The position numbers and the translations under genes are program-made. The notes beneath the pieces are model-generated. The model did not search any database. It was given only the letters and a program-made list of their open reading frames with translations, and was not told the origin of the DNA. From Bacteroides ovatus (GTDB lineage Bacteria; Bacteroidota; Bacteroidia; Bacteroidales; Bacteroidaceae): a stretch of DNA of 64,000 nt. This document shows positions 35,734 to 44,201 of the stretch, in pieces (the first letter of the stretch is position 1; the number at the start of each line of letters is the position of its first letter). Where the stretch lies: contig NZ_CP012938.1 in assembly GCF_001314995.1 (NCBI RefSeq), forward strand, positions 1,674,001 through 1,738,000, given 5' to 3'.

Positions 35734-35763
35734 CAAAAATAACCATTTTATGTAATGTACAAA
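35734..35763 (-). promoter_or_regulatory. Promoter of the STM4015-4011 operon
   Basis: Minus-strand -7 box TATTTTTG (35734-35741) and -33 TTTG (35760-35763) with 18 nt between. The first ATG of the operon is ~62 nt downstream. Confidence 0.72.
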
Positions 35764-35811
35764 GAAATCTGTTTACTAAACTTTCAGAGTATTCAAAAAT
35801 ACAACCCAAGA

Positions 35812-35844
35812 TATGCAACAAAGGCTGCCTTTTGGGGCAGCCTT
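35812..35844 (-). terminator. Terminator downstream of the OmpA-family gene
   Basis: Stem aaggctgcc / ggcagcctt at 35821-35844 with a short loop, followed on the minus strand by TTTGTTG. It insulates the STM40xx operon promoter from the ompA transcript. Confidence 0.75.
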
Positions 35845-35872
35845 CATTATTCTATTTCTGTAATATATCAGT

Positions 35873-37009
35873 TTAATCTTCAATAGTACATATACTTACA
35901 CGGTTCCAATCCGGTTCAGTAAACATATCGCCTACACCCTGACCTTCAGCAGTGATACGAGATGCACTGATTTTATACTTGTTGACCAAGATCGTTTTTA
36001 CAGCTTCTGCACGTGCTGCGGCAATTCTGGCATTCACTTCAACACTACCTTCCGGAGAAGCGTATCCCTTAATAACCACTTTAGAATCAGCATATTTCTT
36101 CAGGTAAGAAGCTACACGTTCCACATTAGGAAGTTGTGAAGCGTCAACTGACGATTTACCTTGTCTGAAAGTAATGATAGATTCAGGTACACGGGCGGTT
36201 TTCACTACAGTCTCCACCGGAACCACTTTTGTGCGGCATGCTTCAAGTTCTTCCTGCAATCCGTTGATACGTTGGTTTGCATTGCTGATCTCACCATCTT
36301 TGTTGTTTACATCTGCACGAAGTGCATTGATTGAAGAGTTCAGTCCGTCAATTTCGGCTTGATTATATACTCTCACTTTGGCAAAATGATGTGTTCCGTT
36401 ACTTGTCTTAAAGTGATATGTCAATCCGGCTGTCAACTCAAAACCTGCGTTATTAGCATTGAAACGGCTCTTTGTTTCAGGGTAAGTACCTTGCATATCA
36501 TACACAATGGCAGGTTTGATTCCTAATGTCCATGCTTTACTTTCACCCAAGTTGAAATTGAAATTCAATCCCAAACGCGTAGACCAGGAGTTCTGATCGC
36601 CATCGCCATTCACATAATAATGTAACCAACCCATTCCGGCCACAGCTTCCACTTCAAACAAACGAGGTTCGCCAGTGTAACTTGCAAATAGATTCATCAA
36701 ATTGACTTTACCCAATACGCTGACATCCGAAGCATCGAAAGCCGTTTTACTGGATGTGGTATTGATATATCCCATTCCTTGGAATCCCAAACCGAAGATA
36801 GGAGTTAATTGCTTTGAGACTCCCACTCCAAAAGTGGGACGCATACCTTTAAAGAAAGCACTGTGAGTAAGGGGAGTAACTCCACCGGCATTTACTCCGA
36901 CAGACCAATTATCTGTAAGTTTGGTACCTTCTACAACTGATTGGGCATTTGCTACTGTAAAGCCACCCAATATAAAAGCTAATAAAATAATAGATTTTCT
37001 CATATTCAT
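35873..37009 (-). CDS. OmpA-family outer-membrane protein
   Basis: Starting at the ATG at 37009 (MNMRKSIILLAFILGGFTVA, then NAQ) gives a 378-residue protein with a clean signal peptide; the frame extends 19 codons upstream but without signal-like sequence. The N-terminal ~200 residues are an eight-strand-type beta-barrel (VGVNAGGVTPL, FGLGFQGMGYI, STRLGLNFNFN, AGLTYHF). A coiled coil follows (INALRADVNNKDGEISNANQ). The C-terminal OmpA domain (SSVDASQLPNVERVASYLKK, VVIKGYASPEGSVEVNARIA, AARAEAVKTIL) should bind peptidoglycan and contains the conserved Asp/Arg pattern. Ends before a terminator at 35812-35844. Confidence 0.92.
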   Translation of the reverse strand: MNMRKSIILLAFILGGFTVANAQSVVEGTKLTDNWSVGVNAGGVTPLTHSAFFKGMRPTFGVGVSKQLTPIFGLGFQGMGYINTTSSKTAFDASDVSVLGKVNLMNLFASYTGEPRLFEVEAVAGMGWLHYYVNGDGDQNSWSTRLGLNFNFNLGESKAWTLGIKPAIVYDMQGTYPETKSRFNANNAGFELTAGLTYHFKTSNGTHHFAKVRVYNQAEIDGLNSSINALRADVNNKDGEISNANQRINGLQEELEACRTKVVPVETVVKTARVPESIITFRQGKSSVDASQLPNVERVASYLKKYADSKVVIKGYASPEGSVEVNARIAAARAEAVKTILVNKYKISASRITAEGQGVGDMFTEPDWNRVSICTIED

Positions 37010-37082
37010 AAGTTTTAAATGTAATGTTTTATCTGCTAAATCATTAGAAATGTATTGTTTGTTCATGTCTAACTTTCTAGTT

Positions 37083-37417
37083 TATTTTTTAATTCGTTAT
37101 TCACTTTAAACAACATATCATATCAAAAATTAGTTCGCAAGCCATGAGCCCTATTAACATCTATTATGCTTTCGAAAAATCTAAAATATGGAAACATCAA
37201 TGCAAACGCCTCATTCCCTGAAGAGAAAGGGATCCCAACATCGCTAACCATTATGCATCTTATTTCATTATTCTACACTTTCATTCATCCATCAGGCAGG
37301 AAATACATAAACCGGACTCTACTAAAATGCGAAGAATAGAACATAAACGGAAAGTTATCAGGTTGTTAATGCCATATATCGTTCTGATAAAGAGCGAATA
37401 TTTTTCTTCCTTTTCAA
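37083..37417. other. Intergenic stretch upstream of the riboswitch, no gene seen
   Basis: An A/T-rich region between the OmpA-family gene and the nrdD riboswitch promoter. The OmpA promoter must lie in its left part, but I find no exact TAnnTTTG on the minus strand. No ORF with coding character and no strong hairpin was noticed. Confidence 0.5.
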
Positions 37418-37446
37418 TTGGAATCTTGATTTAATTTCTAACTTTG
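37418..37446 (+). promoter_or_regulatory. Promoter for the cobalamin riboswitch and nrdDG
   Basis: -7 box TAACTTTG (37439-37446) fits TAnnTTTG, with TTG (37418-37420) 18 nt upstream. Transcription would start just before the riboswitch. Confidence 0.7.
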
Positions 37447-37451
37447 CCGCC

Positions 37452-37650
37452 AACATCGGTTTCCGGAATGGCATTATCACCAGACGGAATTAAAAGGGAA
37501 TCCAGTGAAAATCCGGAACTATCCCCGTAGCTGTAAGTTTTATCTCTCTCATAAAAAAGAGAAATGTTATGGCATTCATTTGCCACTGATTCATGAAACG
37601 GATCGGGAAGGCGCCACAACAAAAACAAGTCAGAAGACCTGCCGATAAAA
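37452..37650 (+). promoter_or_regulatory. Cobalamin (adenosylcobalamin-type) riboswitch
   Basis: The conserved B12 landmarks occur in the right order: an AAAAGGGAAtccaGTG core at 37491-37506, tCCCCGtaGCTGTaa at 37522-37537, ATTTGCCACTG at 37577-37588, GGGAAGGCgcca at 37605-37616, and the B12 box AGTCAGAAGACCTGCC at 37628-37643. It lies in the ~345-nt leader of nrdD, so B12 binding is expected to lower nrdDG expression. I do not see a classic U-run terminator between aptamer and gene, so control may be at translation. Confidence 0.93.
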
Positions 37651-37790
37651 TTTCCGTTATTCCAGGCTTTCGGGTGAAAGGCAATAGAACGAATCGTACA
37701 GGTCCATTTTATTACAAGTCTCCAGAAATTGTCGTGCATGAATAACTATGTAGGCACTAAATCTATTTTGTTAATTCTTAAAATATAGGT

Positions 37791-39884
37791 ATGATTAGTT
37801 CGGAGATATTCATTATCAAAAGAGACGGGAAAAAAGAAGCTTTTTCCCTCGACAAAATCAAAAATGCCATATCCAAGGCATTTTTATCAGTAGGTAGTTT
37901 TGCTACACAAGATGTGATAACCAATGTGTTAAGCCGTGTCAGTATCAGTGACGGAACAAACGTAGAGGAAATCCAAAACCAGGTGGAAGTCGCCTTGATG
38001 GCAGAACATTATTACAGCGTGGCCAAAGCGTATATGCTGTATCGTCAAAAACATTTGGAAGACCGTGAAGTCAGAGACAAACTTAAATTCCTCATGGATT
38101 ATTGCGATGCTTCCAACCCTGCCAGCGGTAGCAAGTACGATGCCAACGCCAATGTGGAAAACAAGAATATCGCCACGCTGATAGGAGAACTGCCCAAATC
38201 CAATTTCATCCGCCTCAACCGCCGCCTGCTGACAGACCGTTTGAGGGATATGTATGGTAAAGAGGCTTCCGACCGTTATTTGGAACTCCTGAATCATCAC
38301 TTCATCTACAAAAATGATGAAACCAATCTGGCGAACTACTGTGCCAGTATTACTATGTATCCCTGGCTGATAGCAGGAACAACAGCAGTAGGAGGCAATT
38401 CTACCGCCCCGACCAATCTGAAATCCTTCTGCGGAGGATTTATCAACATGGTATTTATCGTATCCAGTATGCTAAGCGGCGCATGTGCCACTCCTGAATT
38501 CCTGATGTACATGAACTATTTCATTGGTTTGGAATACGGACAGGACTATTATAAACATCCGGATAAACTGGCAGACTTGTCTCTGAAACAAAGATCGATC
38601 GATAAAATCATCACAGACTGTTTCGAGCAAATCGTATATTCCATCAACCAGCCTACGGGTGCCCGCAATTTCCAAGCAGTTTTCTGGAATGTGGCTTATT
38701 ATGACAAGTATTATTTCAATAGCCTTTTCGAGCACTTTGTTTTCCCCGACGGAAGCAAACCCGACTGGGATTCGCTTAGCTGGTTGCAGAAGCGTTTTAT
38801 GAAATGGTTTAATAAGGAGCGTACACGCACCGTTCTGACATTCCCTGTAGAGACAATGGCACTCCTGACCAAAGACGGCGATGTACTGGATAAGGAATAT
38901 GGCGACTTCACCGCTGAAATGTATGCCGAAGGACATTCATTCTTCACCTATATGAGTGACAATGCCGACTCTTTGAGTAGCTGCTGCCGTCTACGTAATG
39001 AAATACAGGACAATGGCTTTAGTTATACACTGGGAGCCGGAGGAGTCTCTACCGGTTCGAAGAGCGTGTTGACCATCAATCTGAACCGTTGTATACAGCA
39101 TGCTGTGAAATCAGGTATCCTCTACCCTTTCTTCCTGGAAGAAGTAGTAGACCTAGTTCACAAAGTACAGCTTGCCTATAATGAGAACCTGAAATTATTG
39201 CAGGCAAAGGGTATGTTACCTTTGTTTGATGCGGGTTATATCAATATGAGCCGCCAATATCTGACTATCGGCGTGAACGGACTGGTGGAAGCAGCCCAAT
39301 TTATGGGAATCGACATCAACGACAATCCGAAATACGAGGCTTTTGTGCAGGAGATTCTCGGCATGATTGAGAAATACAATAAGAAATATCGTACCAAAGA
39401 AGTACTTTTCAACTGCGAAATGATTCCTGCCGAAAATGTGGGTGTGAAACACGCGAAATGGGACAAGGAAGCCGGATTCCAGACTTACCGCGAATGTTAC
39501 AACAGCTATTTCTATATTGTAGAAGACAAATCGCTGAACATTGTCGATAAATTCCGCCTGCACGGGCATCGTTATATCGAGCATCTGACGGGTGGTTCGG
39601 CTTTGCACATGAATCTGGAAGAGCATCTTAGCAAAGAGCAATACCGGCAGTTGCTTCGTGTTGCCGCTACCGAAGGTTGCAACTACTTCACATTCAATAT
39701 TCCGAATACAGTATGTAACAAATGCCATCATATCGACAAACGGTATTTGCATGAATGTCCCGAATGTCACAGCGAGAATGTGGATTATCTGACCCGCGTC
39801 ATCGGATATATGAAGCGTATCAGCAATTTCTCCCAAGCACGGCAAAAGGAGGCCGATTTAAGATATTATGCTCCGGTACGCTGA
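37791..39884 (+). CDS. nrdD: Anaerobic (class III) ribonucleoside-triphosphate reductase
   Basis: A 697-residue glycyl-radical enzyme reducing ribonucleotides to deoxyribonucleotides without oxygen. The N-terminal ~90 residues are an ATP-cone (IIKRDGKKEAFSLDKIKNAI). Catalytic-domain motifs include CGGFINMVFI and SSCCRLRNE. The C-terminus has four zinc Cys (642, 645, 656, 659 in CNKCHH and CPECHS) and the glycyl radical at about Gly672 in TRVIGYMKRISNFSQ. It is preceded by the cobalamin riboswitch and overlaps nrdG by 17 nt. Confidence 0.96.
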   Translation: MISSEIFIIKRDGKKEAFSLDKIKNAISKAFLSVGSFATQDVITNVLSRVSISDGTNVEEIQNQVEVALMAEHYYSVAKAYMLYRQKHLEDREVRDKLKFLMDYCDASNPASGSKYDANANVENKNIATLIGELPKSNFIRLNRRLLTDRLRDMYGKEASDRYLELLNHHFIYKNDETNLANYCASITMYPWLIAGTTAVGGNSTAPTNLKSFCGGFINMVFIVSSMLSGACATPEFLMYMNYFIGLEYGQDYYKHPDKLADLSLKQRSIDKIITDCFEQIVYSINQPTGARNFQAVFWNVAYYDKYYFNSLFEHFVFPDGSKPDWDSLSWLQKRFMKWFNKERTRTVLTFPVETMALLTKDGDVLDKEYGDFTAEMYAEGHSFFTYMSDNADSLSSCCRLRNEIQDNGFSYTLGAGGVSTGSKSVLTINLNRCIQHAVKSGILYPFFLEEVVDLVHKVQLAYNENLKLLQAKGMLPLFDAGYINMSRQYLTIGVNGLVEAAQFMGIDINDNPKYEAFVQEILGMIEKYNKKYRTKEVLFNCEMIPAENVGVKHAKWDKEAGFQTYRECYNSYFYIVEDKSLNIVDKFRLHGHRYIEHLTGGSALHMNLEEHLSKEQYRQLLRVAATEGCNYFTFNIPNTVCNKCHHIDKRYLHECPECHSENVDYLTRVIGYMKRISNFSQARQKEADLRYYAPVR

Positions 39885-40353
39885 TTATGATATTGTTTTT
39901 CAGGAGATACCGGATGAGGTGACATTAGCCATCAACCTCTCCAACTGCCCCAACCATTGTAAAGGGTGCCACAGTGCATATCTGATGGAAGACGTAGGAG
40001 AACCATTGACGGAAGAAAGTCTTTCTACCCTGCTCGGTAAATATGGAAAAGCAATTACCTGTGTCTGTTTCATGGGCGGTGATGCTTCACCCGCAGAAGT
40101 GGAACAATTAGCTGCTTTTTTACACAAGCAGACCATCACTCCGGTAAAAGTCGGATGGTACTCCGGGAAGAGCAAGCTGCCGGAGCACTTTGATGTATCT
40201 CATTTCCAATATATAAAGTTAGGACCTTACATCGAGTCTCTGGGAGGATTAAAATCTGAAACGACCAATCAACGGTTGTACCACATAGAAAATGGAATAA
40301 TGGAGGATATAACTTATCGTTTTCTCCCCCATCATTCCAAAAAGATTTCTTAA
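39868..40353 (+). CDS. nrdG: Anaerobic ribonucleoside-triphosphate reductase activating protein
   Basis: A 161-residue radical SAM activase that forms the glycyl radical on NrdD. The cluster motif Cys27-x3-Cys31-x2-Cys34 is in SNCPNHCKGCHSAYL, and the SAM-binding Gly-rich segment is VCFMGGDASP. Start overlaps the nrdD end by 17 nt, consistent with tight coexpression. It is short, as expected for NrdG, and ends at the terminator at 40359-40410. Confidence 0.95.
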   Translation: MLRYADYDIVFQEIPDEVTLAINLSNCPNHCKGCHSAYLMEDVGEPLTEESLSTLLGKYGKAITCVCFMGGDASPAEVEQLAAFLHKQTITPVKVGWYSGKSKLPEHFDVSHFQYIKLGPYIESLGGLKSETTNQRLYHIENGIMEDITYRFLPHHSKKIS

Positions 40354-40358
40354 TAAGA

Positions 40359-40410
40359 GAAACGCTCAAACGGAGTATGTTATATTTACCGTTTGAGCGT
40401 TCTTTTTTCT
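40359..40410 (+). terminator. Terminator of nrdDG
   Basis: Stem aacgctcaaacgg / ccgtttgagcgtt at 40361-40401, then a T-rich run on the plus strand; the convergent patB gene ends just beyond it at 40433. Confidence 0.88.
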
Positions 40411-40432
40411 AACTACTTCTTTTCATTCGTAT

Positions 40433-41593
40433 TTATGATTTCAGTACCCGCTTCAATCTGTTTAATCCTTCTATCAACCGCTGTCGCGGACACGCAATAT
40501 TGATACGGATAAACCCTTCACCAGTCTCTCCATACAGACTGCCTTCGTTCACCCAAAGTTTTTCTTTCTTCAACAAGTCTTTTACTATTTCTGCTGACGT
40601 TTGATTCAAGACCGAGCAATCCACCCAAACCAGATATGTACCTTCCAACATCATTACGGGAAATTCCGGAAGATATTCATCAAAATAACCTTTTAAATAG
40701 ATGTAATTCGCAAACAAATAGATTTTAAGTTCTTCCAGCCATTCTTCGCCCTCATTGTAAGCAGCCATCAACGCCTCCACTCCGAAAGGATTCACATCAC
40801 AAACTTCATTTATATTAATCGCTTTATCTATTCTCACCCGTACATTTGCATCTGCAGAAATAATATTGGCTATCTGAAGCCCTGCCAGATTAAAAGCCTT
40901 GCTAGGCGAAACAAAGGTTACCGAATTCATAAGAAACTCTTCTGATATAGAAGCGAAAGGAGTATATTCATGCCCCAGAAAAACCAATTCACAATGAATT
41001 TCATCAGCAATCACAAACACATTATTCCGAATACAAATCTCACCTATCTGCCTTAATTCCTGCTTACTCCATACTCTTCCGACAGGATTATGCGGATTAC
41101 ATAACAACATGAGTTTTACCTTCGGATCGGAAGTTTTCTTCTCCAAATCATCAAAGTCAATCTGATACCCTCTGTTTCTATATACTAAAGGATTGGCAAT
41201 CATCTCGCACCCGTTATTACGGATAGAGGAGAAAAAGCAGTTATATACAGGCGTCTGTACCATCACTTTATCGCCGGGTACTGTCAGTGCTTTAATTGCA
41301 GCAGATATTGCCGGCACAACTCCGGTAGTATAAATAATCCATTCTTTTTCTATCCGCCAGGCATGTCGTCGTGCAAACCAATTGGTTATCGCTTCGTAGT
41401 ATGCGTCAGGTACGCGTACATATCCGAAAACCCCATGTTCCACCCGCTTCTTCAATGCCTCCACGACGGGGGGAGCTGTACGGAAATCCATATCAGCCAC
41501 CCACATCGGCAAGACATCCGCATCTGCGGACGAATCCCATTTATAGGAATTCGTACCTCTGCGTGGAATAATTTCATCGAAATTATATTTCAT
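40433..41593 (-). CDS. patB: PatB/MalY-family PLP-dependent C-S lyase or aminotransferase
   Basis: A 386-residue class I/II aminotransferase-fold enzyme. PLP Lys232 is in SPSKAFNLAGLQ, with CNPHNPVGRVW and ADEIHCELVF before it; these and MWVADMDFRTAPPVVEALKK at the N-terminus are typical of the MalY/PatB cystathionine beta-lyase group, which cleave C-S bonds in cysteine conjugates. It ends a four-gene run behind the operator at 44122-44191 (hydrolase, cyclophilin-like, DUF3737, patB) and begins 3 nt after the DUF3737 gene. An aminotransferase role cannot be excluded. Confidence 0.85.
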   Translation of the reverse strand: MKYNFDEIIPRRGTNSYKWDSSADADVLPMWVADMDFRTAPPVVEALKKRVEHGVFGYVRVPDAYYEAITNWFARRHAWRIEKEWIIYTTGVVPAISAAIKALTVPGDKVMVQTPVYNCFFSSIRNNGCEMIANPLVYRNRGYQIDFDDLEKKTSDPKVKLMLLCNPHNPVGRVWSKQELRQIGEICIRNNVFVIADEIHCELVFLGHEYTPFASISEEFLMNSVTFVSPSKAFNLAGLQIANIISADANVRVRIDKAININEVCDVNPFGVEALMAAYNEGEEWLEELKIYLFANYIYLKGYFDEYLPEFPVMMLEGTYLVWVDCSVLNQTSAEIVKDLLKKEKLWVNEGSLYGETGEGFIRINIACPRQRLIEGLNRLKRVLKS

Positions 41594-41596
41594 ATT

Positions 41597-42460
41597 TCAA
41601 TCAAAACAGGTTAGATCGTCCCAAAGTTTCAATTCGCAATTTGCTGGTGATTTAATATTTTCGTCCAAAATGATTGCTCCGAAACTTTCGGCAACAATAC
41701 TTCCCGTACGAGGATTTTTTACGCTATGAACGGGACTTTTAATCGTTGCCTTCACACTACTGTGTTCAAAAGCAAGGTCAGCATCTTCTGCCATCGTACA
41801 ATTTTCCATCACCAGATCATGTGCGTAGCAAAGCGGTTGAGTCCCCGAAATCCTGCAATTTACCAAACGTAAGTTTTTAGAATGCCAGCCCAGATATTCT
41901 CCGTTCAGCTCGGAATCATAGACTGTTACATTTTCCGTATTCCAGAAAGCATCTTTGGAGTTGATAACTGCATTACGGATTTCTACATTCTTGCAATATT
42001 GGAACGAATAGTTCCCGTTTTGGGCATAGTTTTGTATCTTAATATTCTCACTGTGTATAAAAAGGTAATCCGCTTTATCAATCTGTACGTTCTTCAGCTC
42101 TATATTACGACAATACCAAAACGTTTCCAAAGCATTAGGCAACTGCACGTTTTCGAGTTTTATTCCATCCATTTCACGGAACATCTTCGGTGCTTCTACC
42201 AAGGTATCTGCCATTTGCAGACTTTGAGAGTACCATAGAGCAGCACGGGCTCCCTCTGTAAAGAGACAGTTTTTCACAATGAATCCGTTGGTATGCCAAA
42301 AAGGATATTTTCCTTCAAAGCGACAGTTGATTGCTATAATATTACTACATTCTTTCAATGCAGATTCACCGGCGTGAATTGTTACATCTTCCAGTTGAAG
42401 GTCGTGGGTCGCGAACAGAGGACGTTCGCCTCCATATTCTTTATTTCTTATTTGTTCCAT
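41597..42460 (-). CDS. DUF3737 family protein (right-handed beta-helix)
   Basis: A 287-residue protein made of repeating ~20-residue units with alternating hydrophobic and Asn/Cys positions, such as ECSNIIAINCRFEGKYPFWH, NGFIVKNCLFTEGARAALWY, KNVEIRNAVINSKDAFWN and KNLRLVNCRISGTQPLCY. This is the pattern of a parallel beta-helix and fits DUF3737, whose function is unknown. No signal peptide, so cytoplasmic. It is in the AraC-controlled run, 11 nt after the cyclophilin-like gene and 3 nt before patB. Confidence 0.82.
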   Translation of the reverse strand: MEQIRNKEYGGERPLFATHDLQLEDVTIHAGESALKECSNIIAINCRFEGKYPFWHTNGFIVKNCLFTEGARAALWYSQSLQMADTLVEAPKMFREMDGIKLENVQLPNALETFWYCRNIELKNVQIDKADYLFIHSENIKIQNYAQNGNYSFQYCKNVEIRNAVINSKDAFWNTENVTVYDSELNGEYLGWHSKNLRLVNCRISGTQPLCYAHDLVMENCTMAEDADLAFEHSSVKATIKSPVHSVKNPRTGSIVAESFGAIILDENIKSPANCELKLWDDLTCFD

Positions 42461-42471
42461 TAGTTTATTCT

Positions 42472-43023
42472 TTAATCTGTTATTTCAAAAGTTACATTTA
42501 CGCCTCCTGAACCAAGGGCGGAGGCCAGTCCTGAAGGATTTGTTATACGTCCTAAACGGGTATAAGTATATGAAGTGGAAAAGGTTTCATAAAATAAGAC
42601 CACACAAGTGGAACCGTAAAGCATCAAGTCACCTGTCCGAATAGTCCCGGGATTGGACGACGCTGTCGGCAAACCTTTCGACAGATAATAATATTTTTCA
42701 TTACCATGCAGTTCGGACATATCCACTGTCATAGGGAGTAGTCTCTTAAATGCTTTCGCTGTCTCATTATTGTCCAATGTGGCATTGAATGAAACAGGTC
42801 CGATTGTTATTTTAAGATTATTGCTCACTGGGGTATCATCGTTATTGTCGTCATTATCATCGGGATTATTGCCATTATTGTTACTGCCATTATCACCGGA
42901 ACCAGAACCATTACCCGGAGTCACTTGTTGACCTGTTCCCTGTATAGGTTCATCTTCGCTACATGATGCGGAACCGACCGATAATGTCAGCATAGTAAGA
43001 ATTGCTATTATATAGTATCTCAT
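42472..43023 (-). CDS. Lipoprotein with cyclophilin-like domain
   Basis: A 183-residue lipoprotein: signal peptide ending in VGSASC (Cys21 as lipid anchor), then a low-complexity linker of Gly/Ser/Asn/Asp repeats (~residues 26-68), then a C-terminal ~110-residue domain (ITIGPVSFNATLDNNETAKA, LPMTVDMSELHGNEKYYYLS, GDLMLYGSTCVVLFYETF) resembling the cyclophilin-like (Cyclophil_like) family found beside alpha/beta hydrolases and flavodoxins. The isomerase activity of this family is not established. It lies 17 nt after the hydrolase gene in the AraC-controlled run. Confidence 0.8.
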   Translation of the reverse strand: MRYYIIAILTMLTLSVGSASCSEDEPIQGTGQQVTPGNGSGSGDNGSNNNGNNPDDNDDNNDDTPVSNNLKITIGPVSFNATLDNNETAKAFKRLLPMTVDMSELHGNEKYYYLSKGLPTASSNPGTIRTGDLMLYGSTCVVLFYETFSTSYTYTRLGRITNPSGLASALGSGGVNVTFEITD

Positions 43024-43040
43024 ATTTATAGTATTAAAAC

Positions 43041-44072
43041 TTATTTCTTTAGATATTCCTTAAAGAAGGATTCCAGTTTATTAAATGGAATAAGGCTCAC
43101 ACGATCGTAAAGATCTACGTGTCCGGCACCGGGTACTATATACAGTTCTTTAGGTTCGGCAGCGAATCGGTAGGCGTCTTCACTAAATTCACGTGAGTGG
43201 GCATTTTCACCGGTGATGAAAAGCATAGGGCGGGGTGAAATAGTCTCAATATCTTCGAAAGGATAGAAATTCATAAATTTCACATTGCTTGAAAGTGTAG
43301 GATGAGTGGTGGTCATAGGAGTTGCTCCGTCGGGGGTAAATTTTCCTCTTTGTGTACGGTAGAACTCATAGAACTCCCGTTCAATCGGACTGGACTTTTC
43401 TGTCAGTTGATGTACAGTGCCACCTGTATATTTAGTTTCTCCACCTAAAAATTCAGCATAACGCTGTTCTGCCGCTTCAGCCATTATTTGCTTTCTCTGT
43501 TCCAATGTCAATGAGTGTTTTAACCCGTTACGGCTAGCCGTACCCATATTGTACATACTGATTGTCGCAATGGCTTTAAGGCGAGGGTCTATTTTCGCTG
43601 CACTGATAGCAAAACTTCCACTACCGCAAATACCGATTACTCCAATTAGATTCCGGTCAACAAACGGACGGGTACCTAAAAAATCAACTGCGGCACTAAA
43701 GTCTTCCGCATAAACTTCCGGCAGAACAGCATTGCGCGGCTCGCCTTCACTCCCACCCCAAAAAGACAGGTCTATGGAGAGTGTTACAAACCCCCGTTCG
43801 GCCATTTTCGTTGCGTAAAGATTCGCGCTCTGTTCCTTGACAGCTCCCATTGGATGTCCGACAATGATTGCAGGGTATTTGTCCCCTTCTTTCATATTCT
43901 TAGGCAGAAACAAATTTCCGGCTACCTTCATTTTATACTGGTTGGAAAAAGAAACTTTCTCCACACTTACCAAATCACTTTTATAAAAGTTATCTGCATC
44001 TGTCTGTGCAGAAGAAAAACTAGTTCCAAGCATCATCATAAATACAGTTGTTAATAATAAAATCCGTTTCAT
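43041..44072 (-). CDS. Secreted alpha/beta hydrolase (dienelactone-hydrolase-like, Cys nucleophile)
   Basis: A 343-residue alpha/beta-hydrolase with signal peptide (MKRILLLTTVFMMMLGTSFS, then SAQ), so it is likely periplasmic. The oxyanion segment is VGHPMGAVKEQSANLYA. The nucleophile elbow reads GVIGICGSGS with Cys149 where serine hydrolases have Ser, as in dienelactone hydrolase. The acid region is FITGENAHSREFSED and the His is in VPGAGHVDLYDR. A paralog lies at 58564-59640. First gene of a four-gene run behind an AraC-type operator (44151-44191) and a TATTTTTG -7 box. Confidence 0.87.
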   Translation of the reverse strand: MKRILLLTTVFMMMLGTSFSSAQTDADNFYKSDLVSVEKVSFSNQYKMKVAGNLFLPKNMKEGDKYPAIIVGHPMGAVKEQSANLYATKMAERGFVTLSIDLSFWGGSEGEPRNAVLPEVYAEDFSAAVDFLGTRPFVDRNLIGVIGICGSGSFAISAAKIDPRLKAIATISMYNMGTASRNGLKHSLTLEQRKQIMAEAAEQRYAEFLGGETKYTGGTVHQLTEKSSPIEREFYEFYRTQRGKFTPDGATPMTTTHPTLSSNVKFMNFYPFEDIETISPRPMLFITGENAHSREFSEDAYRFAAEPKELYIVPGAGHVDLYDRVSLIPFNKLESFFKEYLKK

Positions 44073-44121
44073 ATCTCTTATTTTTAATTATTAAAGAATT
44101 GATTGTCTACTTTCTACATTG

Positions 44122-44191
44122 CAAAAATACGATGAAAGAAAGAGACCTTTTGTAGATGAATTACTGACATAATAACCCCAATTACAGATTA
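44122..44191 (-). promoter_or_regulatory. AraC-type operator and promoter for the hydrolase-cyclophilin-DUF3737-patB run
   Basis: Read in the gene direction, the 41-bp operator (44191 to 44151) starts TAATCTGTAATTGGGG and ends CAGTAATTCATCTACA; the two GTAAT half-sites start 21 bp apart. Exactly 21 nt then separate it from the -7 box TATTTTTG (44122-44129). The position where a -33 TTTG would be is not conserved, as expected for an activator-dependent promoter. Shared with operators at 46200, 47237 and 56415. Confidence 0.85.
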
Positions 44192-44201
44192 TATTTTTTT
44201 A

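Noticed and set aside
35672..35821. 50-codon upstream extension of the STM4015-type gene
   Set aside because: It covers the -33/-7 promoter and the residues do not look like a folded domain; WGR begins immediately at the ATG at 35671.
37431..37739. Open frame on the minus strand over the nrdD leader
   Set aside because: It overlaps the conserved cobalamin riboswitch on the other strand and its protein has no recognisable features, so it is a chance frame.
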